Assembly (NCBI GenBank): GCA_946480465.1
Contig: CAMLJY010000052.1
Location: 1-46,810 of the forward strand
Length of the DNA: 46,810 bases
Direction of reading: 5' to 3'
Source: an uncultured Burkholderiales bacterium
GTDB taxonomy: Bacteria > Pseudomonadota > Gammaproteobacteria > Burkholderiales > Burkholderiaceae
Shown here: one piece after another, positions 1 to 7,950 of the stretch
Numbering within the stretch: position 1 is the stretch's first letter
Layout of the letters: each line of letters opens with the position of its first letter
Made by a program: the position numbers and the translations under genes
The notes under the pieces: generated by a model
The model's database searches: none
What the model was told of the DNA's origin: nothing
What the model saw: only the letters and a program-made list of their open reading frames with translations

Positions 1-4
1 GGGC

Positions 5-1027
5 ATGCGCGCTGACATGAGCGCCGCGATCCAGACCGGCAGCAACGAGATCCGCATCTTCGTCAGCGACATTGCCGGTGAACGCGTCGGCGGCGTGTTG
101 ATGGCCGCGGGCGAGAAGGTAGCCGAAGCGTCAGCCCGGCCCGGAGCCCGGTCCGGCACACGCAATCGCCACAATGCAGCGGACCCGAAGACCACCGGCA
201 AGGAACTGCCTCAGGAGCGGCGAAAGAAGACCGGTGGCTCTGACACCAGTGCCATCGAAAAGGGTGCCGGGAGCTCACATGCGGCAAAGCAGAACCTTAG
301 GGGCGCCTTTGGCAAAGCGGCGCACATGGCCACAGGGTTGCTCGGTGAACACATGGTCGATTACTTTGAGTTGGCTCGACTTGGCGGCTCTTTCGATCAC
401 GATAGTCGGAAGCCACATCCTCGGACCGCCCGTGTCGCAAAACTCAATGCGGATAAGAGGCCTGTAAACCTGTCCCTTGAGGATCTTCCGAAAGTCCCCC
501 ATAAAGGCATAGACGCAGTTTGGCTGCATGAGGGTCAATACACTGTCACCGAGGCAAAGGCTCGCGGCAGCATCTATGCAGTGCGGGCGATGGCAGCAAA
601 ATTTCCTGCTAAGGCTGGTATTACGTCATTGGAAGATCGGATGCTTGCGCATCTTCTAAAAACCAGCAAGCCTGAAGAGGGTGATGGGAAGCCGATGGTT
701 CAGATGTCTGACGATTGGGTTCGGGACCGAGCTTCCAAAGAGAATGTGCCCGCTGCCGCGATGCGGCGACTGCTGTCAGATGAATGCGATCGTAGGGTGG
801 TGCTTGTCACATTTGAGGCCGGAGGCGCGCTCGAACATGCCCAACTGCTTTCGGAGCTTCAGTTGACTGGTGATGAGCCGTTGCAAGCAAGGCACTCCGA
901 GCACTCAATTCAACAGGTCTGGGGAAAGTCGGAAATCGATCGACTGATGCGTGCCCTTGCGGCTACCGGAAAGCGTGACGGTGCCAAGAACACAAGAAGC
1001 GTGAACAAGCCGCCGAAAGCAAAGTAG
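5..1027 (+). CDS. PoNe-like DNase toxin (T6SS effector), 5' end possibly outside window
   Basis: Predicted antibacterial DNase of the PD-(D/E)xK superfamily. The reading frame is open to the window edge, so the start at 5 may not be the true N-terminus. Residues 1-105 are a low-complexity, basic linker. The nuclease-like part follows: GEHMVDYFELARLGG near 114-128 (E115), then GIDAVW with D170 and TEAKA with E183 and K185, giving the D-x(12)-E-x-K core. A later segment, MSDDWVRDR ... RRVVLVTF, also fits PoNe-type nucleases. The next gene starts 3 bases after the stop and is a PoNi-type immunity protein, which strongly supports the toxin call. Base composition is less GC-rich than the rest of the window, suggesting transfer. 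Family assignment is by motif and neighbour only. Confidence 0.75.
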   Translation: MRADMSAAIQTGSNEIRIFVSDIAGERVGGVLMAAGEKVAEASARPGARSGTRNRHNAADPKTTGKELPQERRKKTGGSDTSAIEKGAGSSHAAKQNLRGAFGKAAHMATGLLGEHMVDYFELARLGGSFDHDSRKPHPRTARVAKLNADKRPVNLSLEDLPKVPHKGIDAVWLHEGQYTVTEAKARGSIYAVRAMAAKFPAKAGITSLEDRMLAHLLKTSKPEEGDGKPMVQMSDDWVRDRASKENVPAAAMRRLLSDECDRRVVLVTFEAGGALEHAQLLSELQLTGDEPLQARHSEHSIQQVWGKSEIDRLMRALAATGKRDGAKNTRSVNKPPKAK

Positions 1028-1029
1028 CC

Positions 1030-2097
1030 ATGAAGAAGTCGACGAGTGTGCCCTCATTGCTGCCGATCGCGTTCGGTAATCATGAGTTTCGCGAGCGGCG
1101 CCGGCAGCAGTTCTTGACGTTGGAGATGCTGACGAAGAATGAAAAGTGGTTCGAGACTGTCCGTGGTGACATGTTGCGAGTCATCGAGCAGCGTCGGCGC
1201 AGAGGAGACTACAAGCCATTTGGTCAGCGTGGCCTGTATCTGGATCTTCGCTCCCGATTCCTGCGCCACTACACCGCAGGCGTTGCGGTTCATGAGCTGC
1301 AGCCGCTCTTTAGTGAAATGTTCAGCTGGTTCTGCCGATGGCATCTGGATAATCAGATCTTTCTGCAAAAACTGAACGAGGAGTTTGGTCTTGCCAATAG
1401 GGTTGATATAACGCCCCTGGACTTTGAGTCGATTGAAGACTTTCAGGAGGCTGTTCTCGTGATAAGCCTCGCGGTGTTGTTTGGAAGGTCTGGAGACGTT
1501 CAGACTCTGTCAGACCTTCTTGAAAGCTACAGGGGTGAAGATATCCTCATTGAAGAGCTGCTGAAGCCTGGGGTCTCGGATCCAAGGGAGACGAATACGT
1601 TCTTCCACATAAAGCCTTATGACGCGCTTCTTGACTCAATTTTCGACGCGTCGACTTCAAGTGAGGCGAGCGATCACATTGGTCGGTACTTGGATGAATG
1701 GTATAAGTCCTTTGAGGGGTGTTCATGGCACGATGCTCATCTGGTTCGACATGAGTACATGTCTCCATACAATGGATACTGGGCGTTTGAGGCGGCTGCG
1801 ATCAGTGTGATTCAGGGTGTCGATGATTCTCAATTTCGCGACCATATTCTGTATCCGAAGGACTTGGCTGACTGGGCCCGCCAGAACAACTCGATCGGCA
1901 AGCTGAAGGCCGGCGCGAGTCAGCGCGCGGCAGCACCACGTCTTCGTTGCGTTGCAGGTCAAGCTTGTCCTCGCGCCGGTTTATGGTTCACCCCGGCGCG
2001 AGCGAATTCGCGTCGCCACTTCAATCACGGCGAGCCGATGCCTGAATTCGGCGGTGACTATGGCGTGACGATCTGGCAGTGGGACGCGCAACAGTGA
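1030..2097 (+). CDS. PoNi-like immunity protein (DUF1910/DUF1911) with a foreign-looking C-terminal tail
   Basis: Predicted cytoplasmic immunity protein that neutralises the upstream nuclease. Residues about 15-140 (RRQQFLTLEML, YLDLRSRFLRHY) look like DUF1910. Residues about 190-285 carry DUF1911 hallmarks: YLDEWYKSF, WHDAHL, GYWAFEAAAISVIQGVDDS and YPKDLADW. DUF1911 proteins normally end close to that last motif, but here about 65 residues follow, including LWFTPARANSRRHF and YGVTIWQWD. That pattern resembles the C-terminus of another polymorphic-toxin immunity family (Imm71/72-like, from memory). DNA from about 1905 onward is more GC-rich than the preceding part. The gene follows the toxin by 2 bases after its stop, consistent with co-translation. 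Confidence 0.8.
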   Translation: MKKSTSVPSLLPIAFGNHEFRERRRQQFLTLEMLTKNEKWFETVRGDMLRVIEQRRRRGDYKPFGQRGLYLDLRSRFLRHYTAGVAVHELQPLFSEMFSWFCRWHLDNQIFLQKLNEEFGLANRVDITPLDFESIEDFQEAVLVISLAVLFGRSGDVQTLSDLLESYRGEDILIEELLKPGVSDPRETNTFFHIKPYDALLDSIFDASTSSEASDHIGRYLDEWYKSFEGCSWHDAHLVRHEYMSPYNGYWAFEAAAISVIQGVDDSQFRDHILYPKDLADWARQNNSIGKLKAGASQRAAAPRLRCVAGQACPRAGLWFTPARANSRRHFNHGEPMPEFGGDYGVTIWQWDAQQ

Positions 2098-2159
2098 GTT
2101 TGATGTCCGGCGGCCAGCAGCCGTGCCGGGCGGAGTGAATGTCGGGGGAGACACGAGAC

Positions 2160-2543
2160 ATGAACAAGCCACATGCCACGCTGCCGGCGCCAATCGGCTG
2201 GTCTGCCACGATGAAGCGCTGGCTGGCGCGAACGACGGACCAGATCGACCCGGCGGTGCAGTGGATGGCGGTGATCGAGGACGGCAGCGGCACCTCGCAG
2301 TTGTCGCTGGACGAGATCCGCGCCGTGCGGGTGGAGGACCTGTCGCAGGTGCTGGAGCACCGGATTGCGCGCATCGTGGGCAGTACATCGCACGTGATCC
2401 GATTCATTGGTGGTGGTGAATTGCGCTATGCATACAACAACCGCGGCCAGGTGATCGAGTTGTCGGCGACGGGCATCAGGGGAGTGGTGTCGCCGAGTCG
2501 TGAGGTGACCTTCGGAGCTTCGGGTCAAGACAAGGGCGCGTGA
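2160..2543 (+). CDS. Conserved protein of unknown function, copy A of a duplicated gene
   Basis: About 127 residues, no signal peptide or membrane segment. I do not recognise a named domain. Its central block, from WMAVIEDGSGT to IELSATGI, is the same as in the gene at 6083 except for one residue (S versus C). The start is set at ATG 2160 because GAGACACGAGAC precedes the start in both copies; an in-frame ATG at 2139 is less likely. The 3' end overlaps the GTG of the VgrG remnant by 4 bases (GTGA). Both copies sit directly after an immunity-type gene, so an immunity, adaptor or regulatory role in the T6SS island is possible but unproven. Confidence 0.65.
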   Translation: MNKPHATLPAPIGWSATMKRWLARTTDQIDPAVQWMAVIEDGSGTSQLSLDEIRAVRVEDLSQVLEHRIARIVGSTSHVIRFIGGGELRYAYNNRGQVIELSATGIRGVVSPSREVTFGASGQDKGA

Positions 2544-3490
2544 AAGGAAGCGGAGCCAAGCAAGAAGGCCAGCGCGACTCGATCACCGCCTTCGCCGCGA
2601 AGCGCCAGCTGCAGCCCAACGCGGTGACGCTGGGCTCGTGGAACTACAAGCACCTGGCCGGCACGACCGCCGAGATGCCGACCGCGCTGGACATCGGCGA
2701 GCTGCCGCCGCTGGAGGTGTACGACGGCTCGGGCGCCTACCGCTACGAGAACCCGCTGCATGCCGAACGCGCGGCCGGGATGGCGCTGCAGGCGCTGGAG
2801 CTGGACTTCAAGCGCTTCGAGGCCGCCAGCGGCGTATTCGCCACCGAGGCGCAGATCGCCAGCATGTCCGGCCAGGACCACAGCGTGACCGCCGGCGGCG
2901 ACATCCAGCAGACCGCCGCTTTCACGTACTCCAGCGTCTCGGGCAACACCACCAGCCTGTACGTGCACGACGGCGGCATCAAGATGTTCGCGGCCAACGG
3001 ACCGGTCTCGATCCGCGCGCACACCGACACGATGCAGCTGCTGGCGGACCAGGAGCTGACGGTGACCTCGGTCAACGAGGAAATCCTGATCGAGGCCCAG
3101 CAGCGCATCGAGATCTTCGACGGAGAAAGTTCGCTGGTGCTCGAGGGTGGCGACATCACCTACCTGCTGCCGGGTCTGTATTCTGCGCCTCAGAGCACGC
3201 ATGAATTCATGGCTGCGGGCGGCCAGCTACCTCAGCTTCCGATCCTGCCTGCCGGCCTCCAGCAAGCGAACGACGAGCAATTCCAGCTTGTGCACCAAAA
3301 GACCGGGGCACCGCTGCACGACATGGCGTACCACATCACCAGTCCGTCGGGCCCGGTTCGGGGACGCACCGACATACATGGCAAGACCGAGCGCGTCCAC
3401 TCCGGCAGCGCCGTGCATCCCTTGAAGGTGACCTTCACCGACGAGCCTGGCCATGACGATTTTGCGGACGGGCTGTCCGAAGGCTGCTGA
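2540..3490 (+). pseudogene. VgrG remnant: gp27-like piece joined to DUF2345, spike domain missing
   Basis: VgrG forms the T6SS tip. A complete VgrG has gp27-like, gp5 OB-fold and DUF2345 parts and is roughly 600-900 residues; this one has 316. Residues about 14-95 (SITAFAAKRQLQPNAVTLGS, then LEVYDGSGAYRYENPL) match the late gp27-like region. Residues about 98-215 match DUF2345 (GQDHSVTAGGDIQQTAAF, HDGGIKMFAANGPVSI, LTVTSVNEEILIEAQQRIEI). The OB-fold between them and most of the N-terminus are absent. Residues about 235-300 (FQLVHQKTGAPL, GRTDIHGKTERV) are a C-terminal cargo-type extension. The frame is open and starts with GTG overlapping the upstream stop, so an expressed tail fragment that carries the next effector cannot be excluded. 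Confidence 0.7.
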
Positions 3491-3492
3491 AG

Positions 3493-5070
3493 ATGGCGGA
3501 CGACACCAAAGTAGTGGCAAAAGGCGCGGCCACGACGAACCCGGAGCGAGGTTCCGTGGTCGTCGTACCTGGCAAGCCCATGGTTAGCGTTACGTACCGG
3601 CTCTTCCCGGCAGATGCAACGGCCGTTCTGAACCAACAGGCGAAGCGCGGTGACTCCAATGCTCTGACCGGACTGCCGCTGATCCTTGGCGAAGTCAAGG
3701 GCGGAGCGCTGGCCCCTTTCGAGGAACGAATTCGGCGTGCGCCCGGCCCGGCGAAAGCCACCGGAAAGTTGAGCAATGGCTCATTCAAGGCCGAGGCGGG
3801 CGCCGGTGCAGCGACGGTGCCCATGCATGTGGTCCCGCTGTCGCGCAAAGTGGCGCCGGGGACCGTAGTGGGCATGTGCATCAACGTCGATGCCAAGAAG
3901 AAGTTCCGCCGTTATCCCTTGTGGCAGGTCACCGCAGGTGACAACGATATCGTGGTCGACGTGTTCGAGAAGTATGGCAAGCACGACCTCAACGACAAGG
4001 CGAGCCTTGCCGAGACCCGCGATGAAGGCACGAAGGAATCACCGCGCAAGGTGGACTACTACAAGGCAGAGTTGAGCGGCGACGTTTGGATGCGCAGCAC
4101 CATCCCATTCACTGAGGCGGATGTCGAATCCGTCGCTGGCGTATCGGACACGATGAAGGTCGGACTGAAGAAGATCTATCGTGCGGAGTTTGAATCCAAA
4201 GGAGCGGATTTCTTCGTCACGATCGAACGGAAGAAGGATCCGCAGGACACAGCAAGCGTGCAGTTGTACTGGCTTGCCGCGGAGAACGGCAACTGCCAGA
4301 GCAACATCAAGGCGTTGAACCTGCGTGCGGATGTGCCGAAGCGTATTCATCCGGCAGGTTATGCGGTGGTCGCCAAGGCCGCGTTCGACGCCGGAGTCAC
4401 CGTCGTGAAGTTCACGAACAGCTGGCGGCCCATGCTGGGTTCAATGGCGCACCGCACGGGCCGGGGACTGGACCTGAAGTACCTGGACACCGTCGGCAAG
4501 TCCTATTGGCTCAATCGGGACGGCCTGGGGCGCAGGGACGCCACCGACAAGAACAAGGACGGCGCGGCCGATGGATACCAGCACGGCAACATCTCGGTGG
4601 AGGAGCAGCAGGCGTACAACGAATGGAAGGATGCCGAGCAGGAGTCGAAGACCGCCGACGACAACCTCAAGCGCGCAAACGCCGACTTGAAGGCGCAGCA
4701 GGCGAAGTTGGCTGCCGCGAAGAAGGCCGGGAATCCGGAGGCGGTACAGGCTGCCGAGGCGGCGGTGAAGGAGGCGCAAGAAAGGGCGGGCAAGGCTGAG
4801 GCCGCAGCAGTAGCGGCGGCGCGCAAGGTCGAGCCGGCGAGGAAGGCGTGGTCTGATCAGGTGGCCGCCCATCAGCCTGGTCCTGTTGGTCCTTACAGGC
4901 GCTACGTGATGCGTGAACCCATCGTCACCCAGCTGCTTGATCCTTGGTTTGTGGATAAGAATACCCGCGACAAGATCGAGGCGGAGCCCAATACTCAGGC
5001 GAAAGACGGTATTCAGCACTTGCATCGACATCATCTGCACATCACCATCGATGATCCGGAGTTGGCCTAG
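3493..5070 (+). CDS. Predicted T6SS peptidoglycan metallopeptidase effector with inserted coiled coil
   Basis: Predicted cell-wall-degrading effector. There is no signal peptide. Residues 1-260 are an unrecognised N-terminal region. At 311-330, WRPMLGSMAHRTGRGLDLKY contains the S-x-H-x(2)-G-x(3)-D zinc site (H320, D327) of LAS-type peptidases such as VanY/MepA. The second half-site is at 509-517, HLHRHHLHI, with HLH at 514-516. Between the halves, residues about 367-458 are an Ala/Lys/Glu-rich coiled coil, an unusual insertion for this fold. The start follows the VgrG remnant stop by 2 bases. The next gene encodes an exported protein, as expected for immunity to a periplasm-acting toxin. Peptidase class is inferred from metal ligands only. 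Confidence 0.65.
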   Translation: MADDTKVVAKGAATTNPERGSVVVVPGKPMVSVTYRLFPADATAVLNQQAKRGDSNALTGLPLILGEVKGGALAPFEERIRRAPGPAKATGKLSNGSFKAEAGAGAATVPMHVVPLSRKVAPGTVVGMCINVDAKKKFRRYPLWQVTAGDNDIVVDVFEKYGKHDLNDKASLAETRDEGTKESPRKVDYYKAELSGDVWMRSTIPFTEADVESVAGVSDTMKVGLKKIYRAEFESKGADFFVTIERKKDPQDTASVQLYWLAAENGNCQSNIKALNLRADVPKRIHPAGYAVVAKAAFDAGVTVVKFTNSWRPMLGSMAHRTGRGLDLKYLDTVGKSYWLNRDGLGRRDATDKNKDGAADGYQHGNISVEEQQAYNEWKDAEQESKTADDNLKRANADLKAQQAKLAAAKKAGNPEAVQAAEAAVKEAQERAGKAEAAAVAAARKVEPARKAWSDQVAAHQPGPVGPYRRYVMREPIVTQLLDPWFVDKNTRDKIEAEPNTQAKDGIQHLHRHHLHITIDDPELA

Positions 5071-5071
5071 C

Positions 5072-6004
5072 ATGTCGCGCGCGCTCGTCGCCGTCCTTCT
5101 CGCGCCGTGGTGTATGGTGGCATTCGCGCAGTCTGTTGCGTCAAACGCAAGGGCGTGGATAGATCGTCCGTGGGAATATCGGTATCTCCTCTATACGGAG
5201 CGCCGGTTCAGCTGGGACCGGGCTCAGGAGGATGAGGCCGTTAGACGGCTGACTGACAAGAACTTCGGCCGGTTCGGAGAGCCCATTCCTTACTATTTCA
5301 GTCCGAGCTTTGTGCTCGATGGGATGGAATCGGGACGAGTGGCCGGCGACCTGGCGATTCTCAGGTTGGATATCAATCGTGATCGAAGTGTCGTTCAACG
5401 TGGACTGCGTGGCGACCAACTCTATGCTCGGCTCAATGCTCTCCGAGGCATCGTTCTGACGCCTGACGAGAAGGAGCCGGAATATCTTGTCTCATTCGGC
5501 GCCCTTTTCATGGGGGCGCCTCAAGCATCCGATTCCAGATATTCGCCCGCAATCTGCTCGACCTTCCACGGCGACAGCGAGCCGATTGACGGCTACGGCC
5601 GCTACAAGCGCAACTTTGAAACCAGCCCGAACAGGGGCTACTTCGGTTGCCGTGAATGGGCTGCGCAGCTGTACGACAAGGACCGTCCGTACATCGACGT
5701 GACGTCCTACGAGATGGAGCCGGACTATGAGGCCAAGCCGGTCAAGGGCAAGCAGCCCATGGTCCGGGTGACTTACATCCGGCCCTTCATCGGGTTCTCG
5801 CGCTTCAAGGACCCACCGAAGCCTGTGATCGGCAAGCATCTGCAGCAGTGGTACTGCATCACCGACTGTCCGCGAGGCGATCCGCCTGGGCCGATCCCCG
5901 ACATCGACGCCTGGGCCGCCCGCAGCGGCTGGGGGGTGCCCAGGCGGCCGAAGAACGTGCGCGAGTTCATGGACACGCCGCCTTCGATCGATGCCAGGGA
6001 GTGA
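5072..6004 (+). CDS. Exported protein, candidate immunity to the peptidoglycan effector
   Basis: 310 residues with a clear signal peptide (MSRALVAVLLAPWCMVAFAQ, likely cleaved after AFA), so it is periplasmic. The start ATG at 5072 follows the effector stop by 1 base; a longer upstream frame exists but would run through the effector gene and displace the signal peptide. The mature part has aromatic-rich segments such as DRPWEYRYLLYTERRF and several cysteines (AICSTF, YFGCREW, WYCITDC) that could form disulfides. I do not recognise a domain. Position next to a wall-targeting toxin and periplasmic location suggest immunity; this is inference. Confidence 0.6.
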   Translation: MSRALVAVLLAPWCMVAFAQSVASNARAWIDRPWEYRYLLYTERRFSWDRAQEDEAVRRLTDKNFGRFGEPIPYYFSPSFVLDGMESGRVAGDLAILRLDINRDRSVVQRGLRGDQLYARLNALRGIVLTPDEKEPEYLVSFGALFMGAPQASDSRYSPAICSTFHGDSEPIDGYGRYKRNFETSPNRGYFGCREWAAQLYDKDRPYIDVTSYEMEPDYEAKPVKGKQPMVRVTYIRPFIGFSRFKDPPKPVIGKHLQQWYCITDCPRGDPPGPIPDIDAWAARSGWGVPRRPKNVREFMDTPPSIDARE

Positions 6005-6082
6005 ATCCCGGCCACTGCCGGCATTGAAGGGCTCCGTGCTTGCGATCGAGTACCTATCAGACATGCGAGTGAGACACGAGAC

Positions 6083-6469
6083 GTGAACGAGCCCGACACC
6101 TCGGTGCCCGCCCCGCCGGGCTGGTCGTCGACGATGAAGCGCTGGCTGGCGCAGACCGCGAACCGGATGGACCCGGCGGTGCGGTGGATGGCGGTGATCG
6201 AAGACGGCAGCGGTACGTGCCAGTTGTCGCTGGACGAGATCCGCGCCGTGCGGGTGGAGGACCTGTCGCAGGTGTTGGAGCACCGGATTGCGCGCATCGT
6301 GGGCAGTACCTCGCATGTGATCCGATTCATTGGTGGTGGTGAATTGCGCTATGCGTACAACAACCGCGGCCAGGTGATCGAGTTGTCGGCGACGGGCATC
6401 AAGGGCGAGGTGTCGCCGGGCCGCGTCGTCACCTTTGGCGCCTTGGGGCTGGACCGGGCGGAGCGGTGA
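6083..6469 (+). CDS. Conserved protein of unknown function, copy B of the duplicated gene
   Basis: 128 residues, starting with GTG at 6083 where copy A has ATG. The same GAGACACGAGAC sequence lies just upstream. The core from VIEDGSGT to LSATGI differs from copy A (2160-2543) at one residue, while the first 35 and last 20 residues have diverged. Such a sharp boundary suggests recent duplication or gene conversion of the middle of the gene. The stop overlaps the start of the next gene (TGATG). As with copy A, it follows an immunity-type gene and precedes another T6SS-island gene. Function unknown. Confidence 0.65.
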   Translation: MNEPDTSVPAPPGWSSTMKRWLAQTANRMDPAVRWMAVIEDGSGTCQLSLDEIRAVRVEDLSQVLEHRIARIVGSTSHVIRFIGGGELRYAYNNRGQVIELSATGIKGEVSPGRVVTFGALGLDRAER

Positions 6470-6900
6470 TGCGTCTGCATGTCGAGTCGCTCAAGCGCTG
6501 CCTGTTCATCGGGCTGGCGGTGCTCCCGTCGATGCTGCTGGCGCAGGATCGGCCTTGGCCGTTGGGCAAGCCGCCGCAGTGGCACGTGGTGCATCAGTCG
6601 CCTGAACTGCGCTCCGAGATGGACAAGGCCGGCGTCTACACGCGTGGGGCCTGGACCTACGTCGCGATGCGCGAATGGGAACGGAATGCGCCGGAGGCCT
6701 TCACCTTGCTCGCGATGGCTTTCCATTGCCGCGACAAGCGGGTGGCGATAGCGGCCATGGGACGGATGTCGCCTGATGGTGCCCAGGTCGACCAGGCGCC
6801 GATGAACGCCGAGGCGCTGCTCAGCAAGTACAACTCGCCACTGGCCCAGAGCGTGACGGCGGGGGCCGCCGTCGCCTTTGCGGCCGTGTGCGAGCGATAG
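6469..6900 (+). CDS. Small exported protein, function unknown
   Basis: 143 residues. The start is ATG 6469, overlapping the previous stop; GTG 6466 would add one residue. The N-terminus MRLHVESLKRCLFIGLAVLP continues to SMLLAQD and is a typical signal peptide cleaved after LLA. The mature protein (DRPWPLGKPPQWHVVHQSPE ...) has no domain I recognise. It contains two cysteines (FHCRDK, VCER) that could pair in the periplasm. Being coupled to the duplicated gene in the effector/immunity island makes a second periplasmic immunity or accessory role possible. It is the last gene of the island; the next gene is convergent. Confidence 0.55.
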   Translation: MRLHVESLKRCLFIGLAVLPSMLLAQDRPWPLGKPPQWHVVHQSPELRSEMDKAGVYTRGAWTYVAMREWERNAPEAFTLLAMAFHCRDKRVAIAAMGRMSPDGAQVDQAPMNAEALLSKYNSPLAQSVTAGAAVAFAAVCER

Positions 6901-6941
6901 CAAGCACGGCGCGGGCTGTTGCGGTGCGGCCGGTCCGAGCG

Positions 6942-6975
6942 GAGCCGAGCCGAGCCGAGCCGAGCCGAGCCGAGC
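6942..6975. repeat. Pentanucleotide tandem repeat (GAGCC)
   Basis: Six uninterrupted GAGCC units followed by a partial GAGCT lie in the convergent intergenic space between the stops at 6900 and 7067. The unit length is not a multiple of three and the repeat is non-coding. It is a slippage-prone simple repeat; any role is unknown. Confidence 0.85.
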
Positions 6976-7066
6976 TCTGGGGCCCGGCACATGTGGCTCC
7001 GGCCTGGGATCGGGCCCGGACCCGGGTCTCCATGACGGTCGACAAGACCGATGGATCTCCGGCGTG

Positions 7067-7828
7067 TCAGAGAAACATTCCTCCTGACACCTCCACCCGC
7101 TGCGCCGTCATCCAGCGCTGCCCCGGGGCCAGCAGCCCGGCGATGGCTTCGCCGATGTCGTCCGGCTGGCCGACGCGGCCGAGGGCGGTCTGGCTGGCCA
7201 GGAAGCGGTTGAGCTCGGCGTTGTCGCGCACGGCGCCGCCACCGAAGTCGGTCTCGATGGCGCCGGGGGCGATCACGTTGGCGGTGATGCCGCGCGGGCC
7301 CAGCTCTTTCGCGAGGTAGCGGGTCAGCACCTCGACCGCGCCTTTCATCGCGGCATAGGCGGCGTAGCCGGGCACGGCGAAGCGGGTCAGGCCGGACGAG
7401 ACGTTCAGGATGCGTCCGCCATCGGCGATCAGCGGCAGCAGGGCCTGGGTCAGGAAGAAGGGGCCTTTCAGGTGAACCAGGAACAGGCCGTCGAAGGCCT
7501 CCGGCGTGGTTTCCTGCACCGTCGCGTGGTGGCCGAAGCCGGCGTTGTTGACCAGCGCGTCGAAGCGGTCGCGCTGCCAGTGTTCGCGCAGCGCGGCCCG
7601 CACCTGCCCGGCGAAGGCGGGAAAGCTCGTGGCGTCGGTCAGGTCGAGCGGCAGCGCGACGGCGCGGCGCCCCAGGGCCTGCACCTGGGCCACCACGTCG
7701 GCGGCCTCGGCGGCGTGGCTGCGGTAGCTCAGGATCAGGTCGCTGCCTTGTTCGGCCAGCTTCAGCGCGGCGCTGCGGCCCAGGCCGCGGTTGGCGCCGG
7801 TGATCAGGGTGATGCGGGGGATGCCCAT
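7067..7828 (-). CDS. Short-chain dehydrogenase/reductase (SDR)
   Basis: 253-residue classical SDR, a cytoplasmic NAD(P)-dependent oxidoreductase of unknown substrate. The cofactor motif TGANRGLG lies at about 10-17 and NNAG at about 94-97. The catalytic serine is in LNVSSGL and the YxxxK motif in GYAAYAAMKGA. The C-terminal VEVSGGMFL is typical of the family. It is divergent from a LysR regulator gene starting at 7951; the 122-base gap contains a perfect inverted repeat. Divergent LysR genes commonly control the adjacent enzyme, so that regulator probably controls this gene. Confidence 0.9.
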   Translation of the reverse strand: MGIPRITLITGANRGLGRSAALKLAEQGSDLILSYRSHAAEAADVVAQVQALGRRAVALPLDLTDATSFPAFAGQVRAALREHWQRDRFDALVNNAGFGHHATVQETTPEAFDGLFLVHLKGPFFLTQALLPLIADGGRILNVSSGLTRFAVPGYAAYAAMKGAVEVLTRYLAKELGPRGITANVIAPGAIETDFGGGAVRDNAELNRFLASQTALGRVGQPDDIGEAIAGLLAPGQRWMTAQRVEVSGGMFL

Positions 7829-7908
7829 GGCGAGACTCCGGAGGGGTTGCGATGGGGGTCACTCTATTAATGCTGGATTTCCTGATAAATAGCTTGCGAG
7901 CGATATAT

Positions 7909-7929
7909 TTGTTCGTGCATGACGAACAA
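7909..7929. promoter_or_regulatory. Inverted repeat, likely LysR operator
   Basis: Perfect 8-base arms TTGTTCGT and ACGAACAA separated by GCATG, in the divergent SDR/LysR gap and 22 bases before the LysR start. It contains a T-N11-A core, the usual LysR-box form. The surrounding sequence is locally AT-rich, as expected for a promoter. Confidence 0.6.
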
Positions 7930-7950
7930 TTGCCGACCGGAGCCGCCTGG

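Noticed and set aside
4913..5071. 53-residue N-terminal extension of the immunity candidate
   Set aside because: It overlaps the effector gene in another frame and would bury the signal peptide that starts at 5072.
6576..6600. TGGCAC followed by GC as a second sigma-54 promoter
   Set aside because: GG to GC spacing is two bases too short and it lies inside a coding region.
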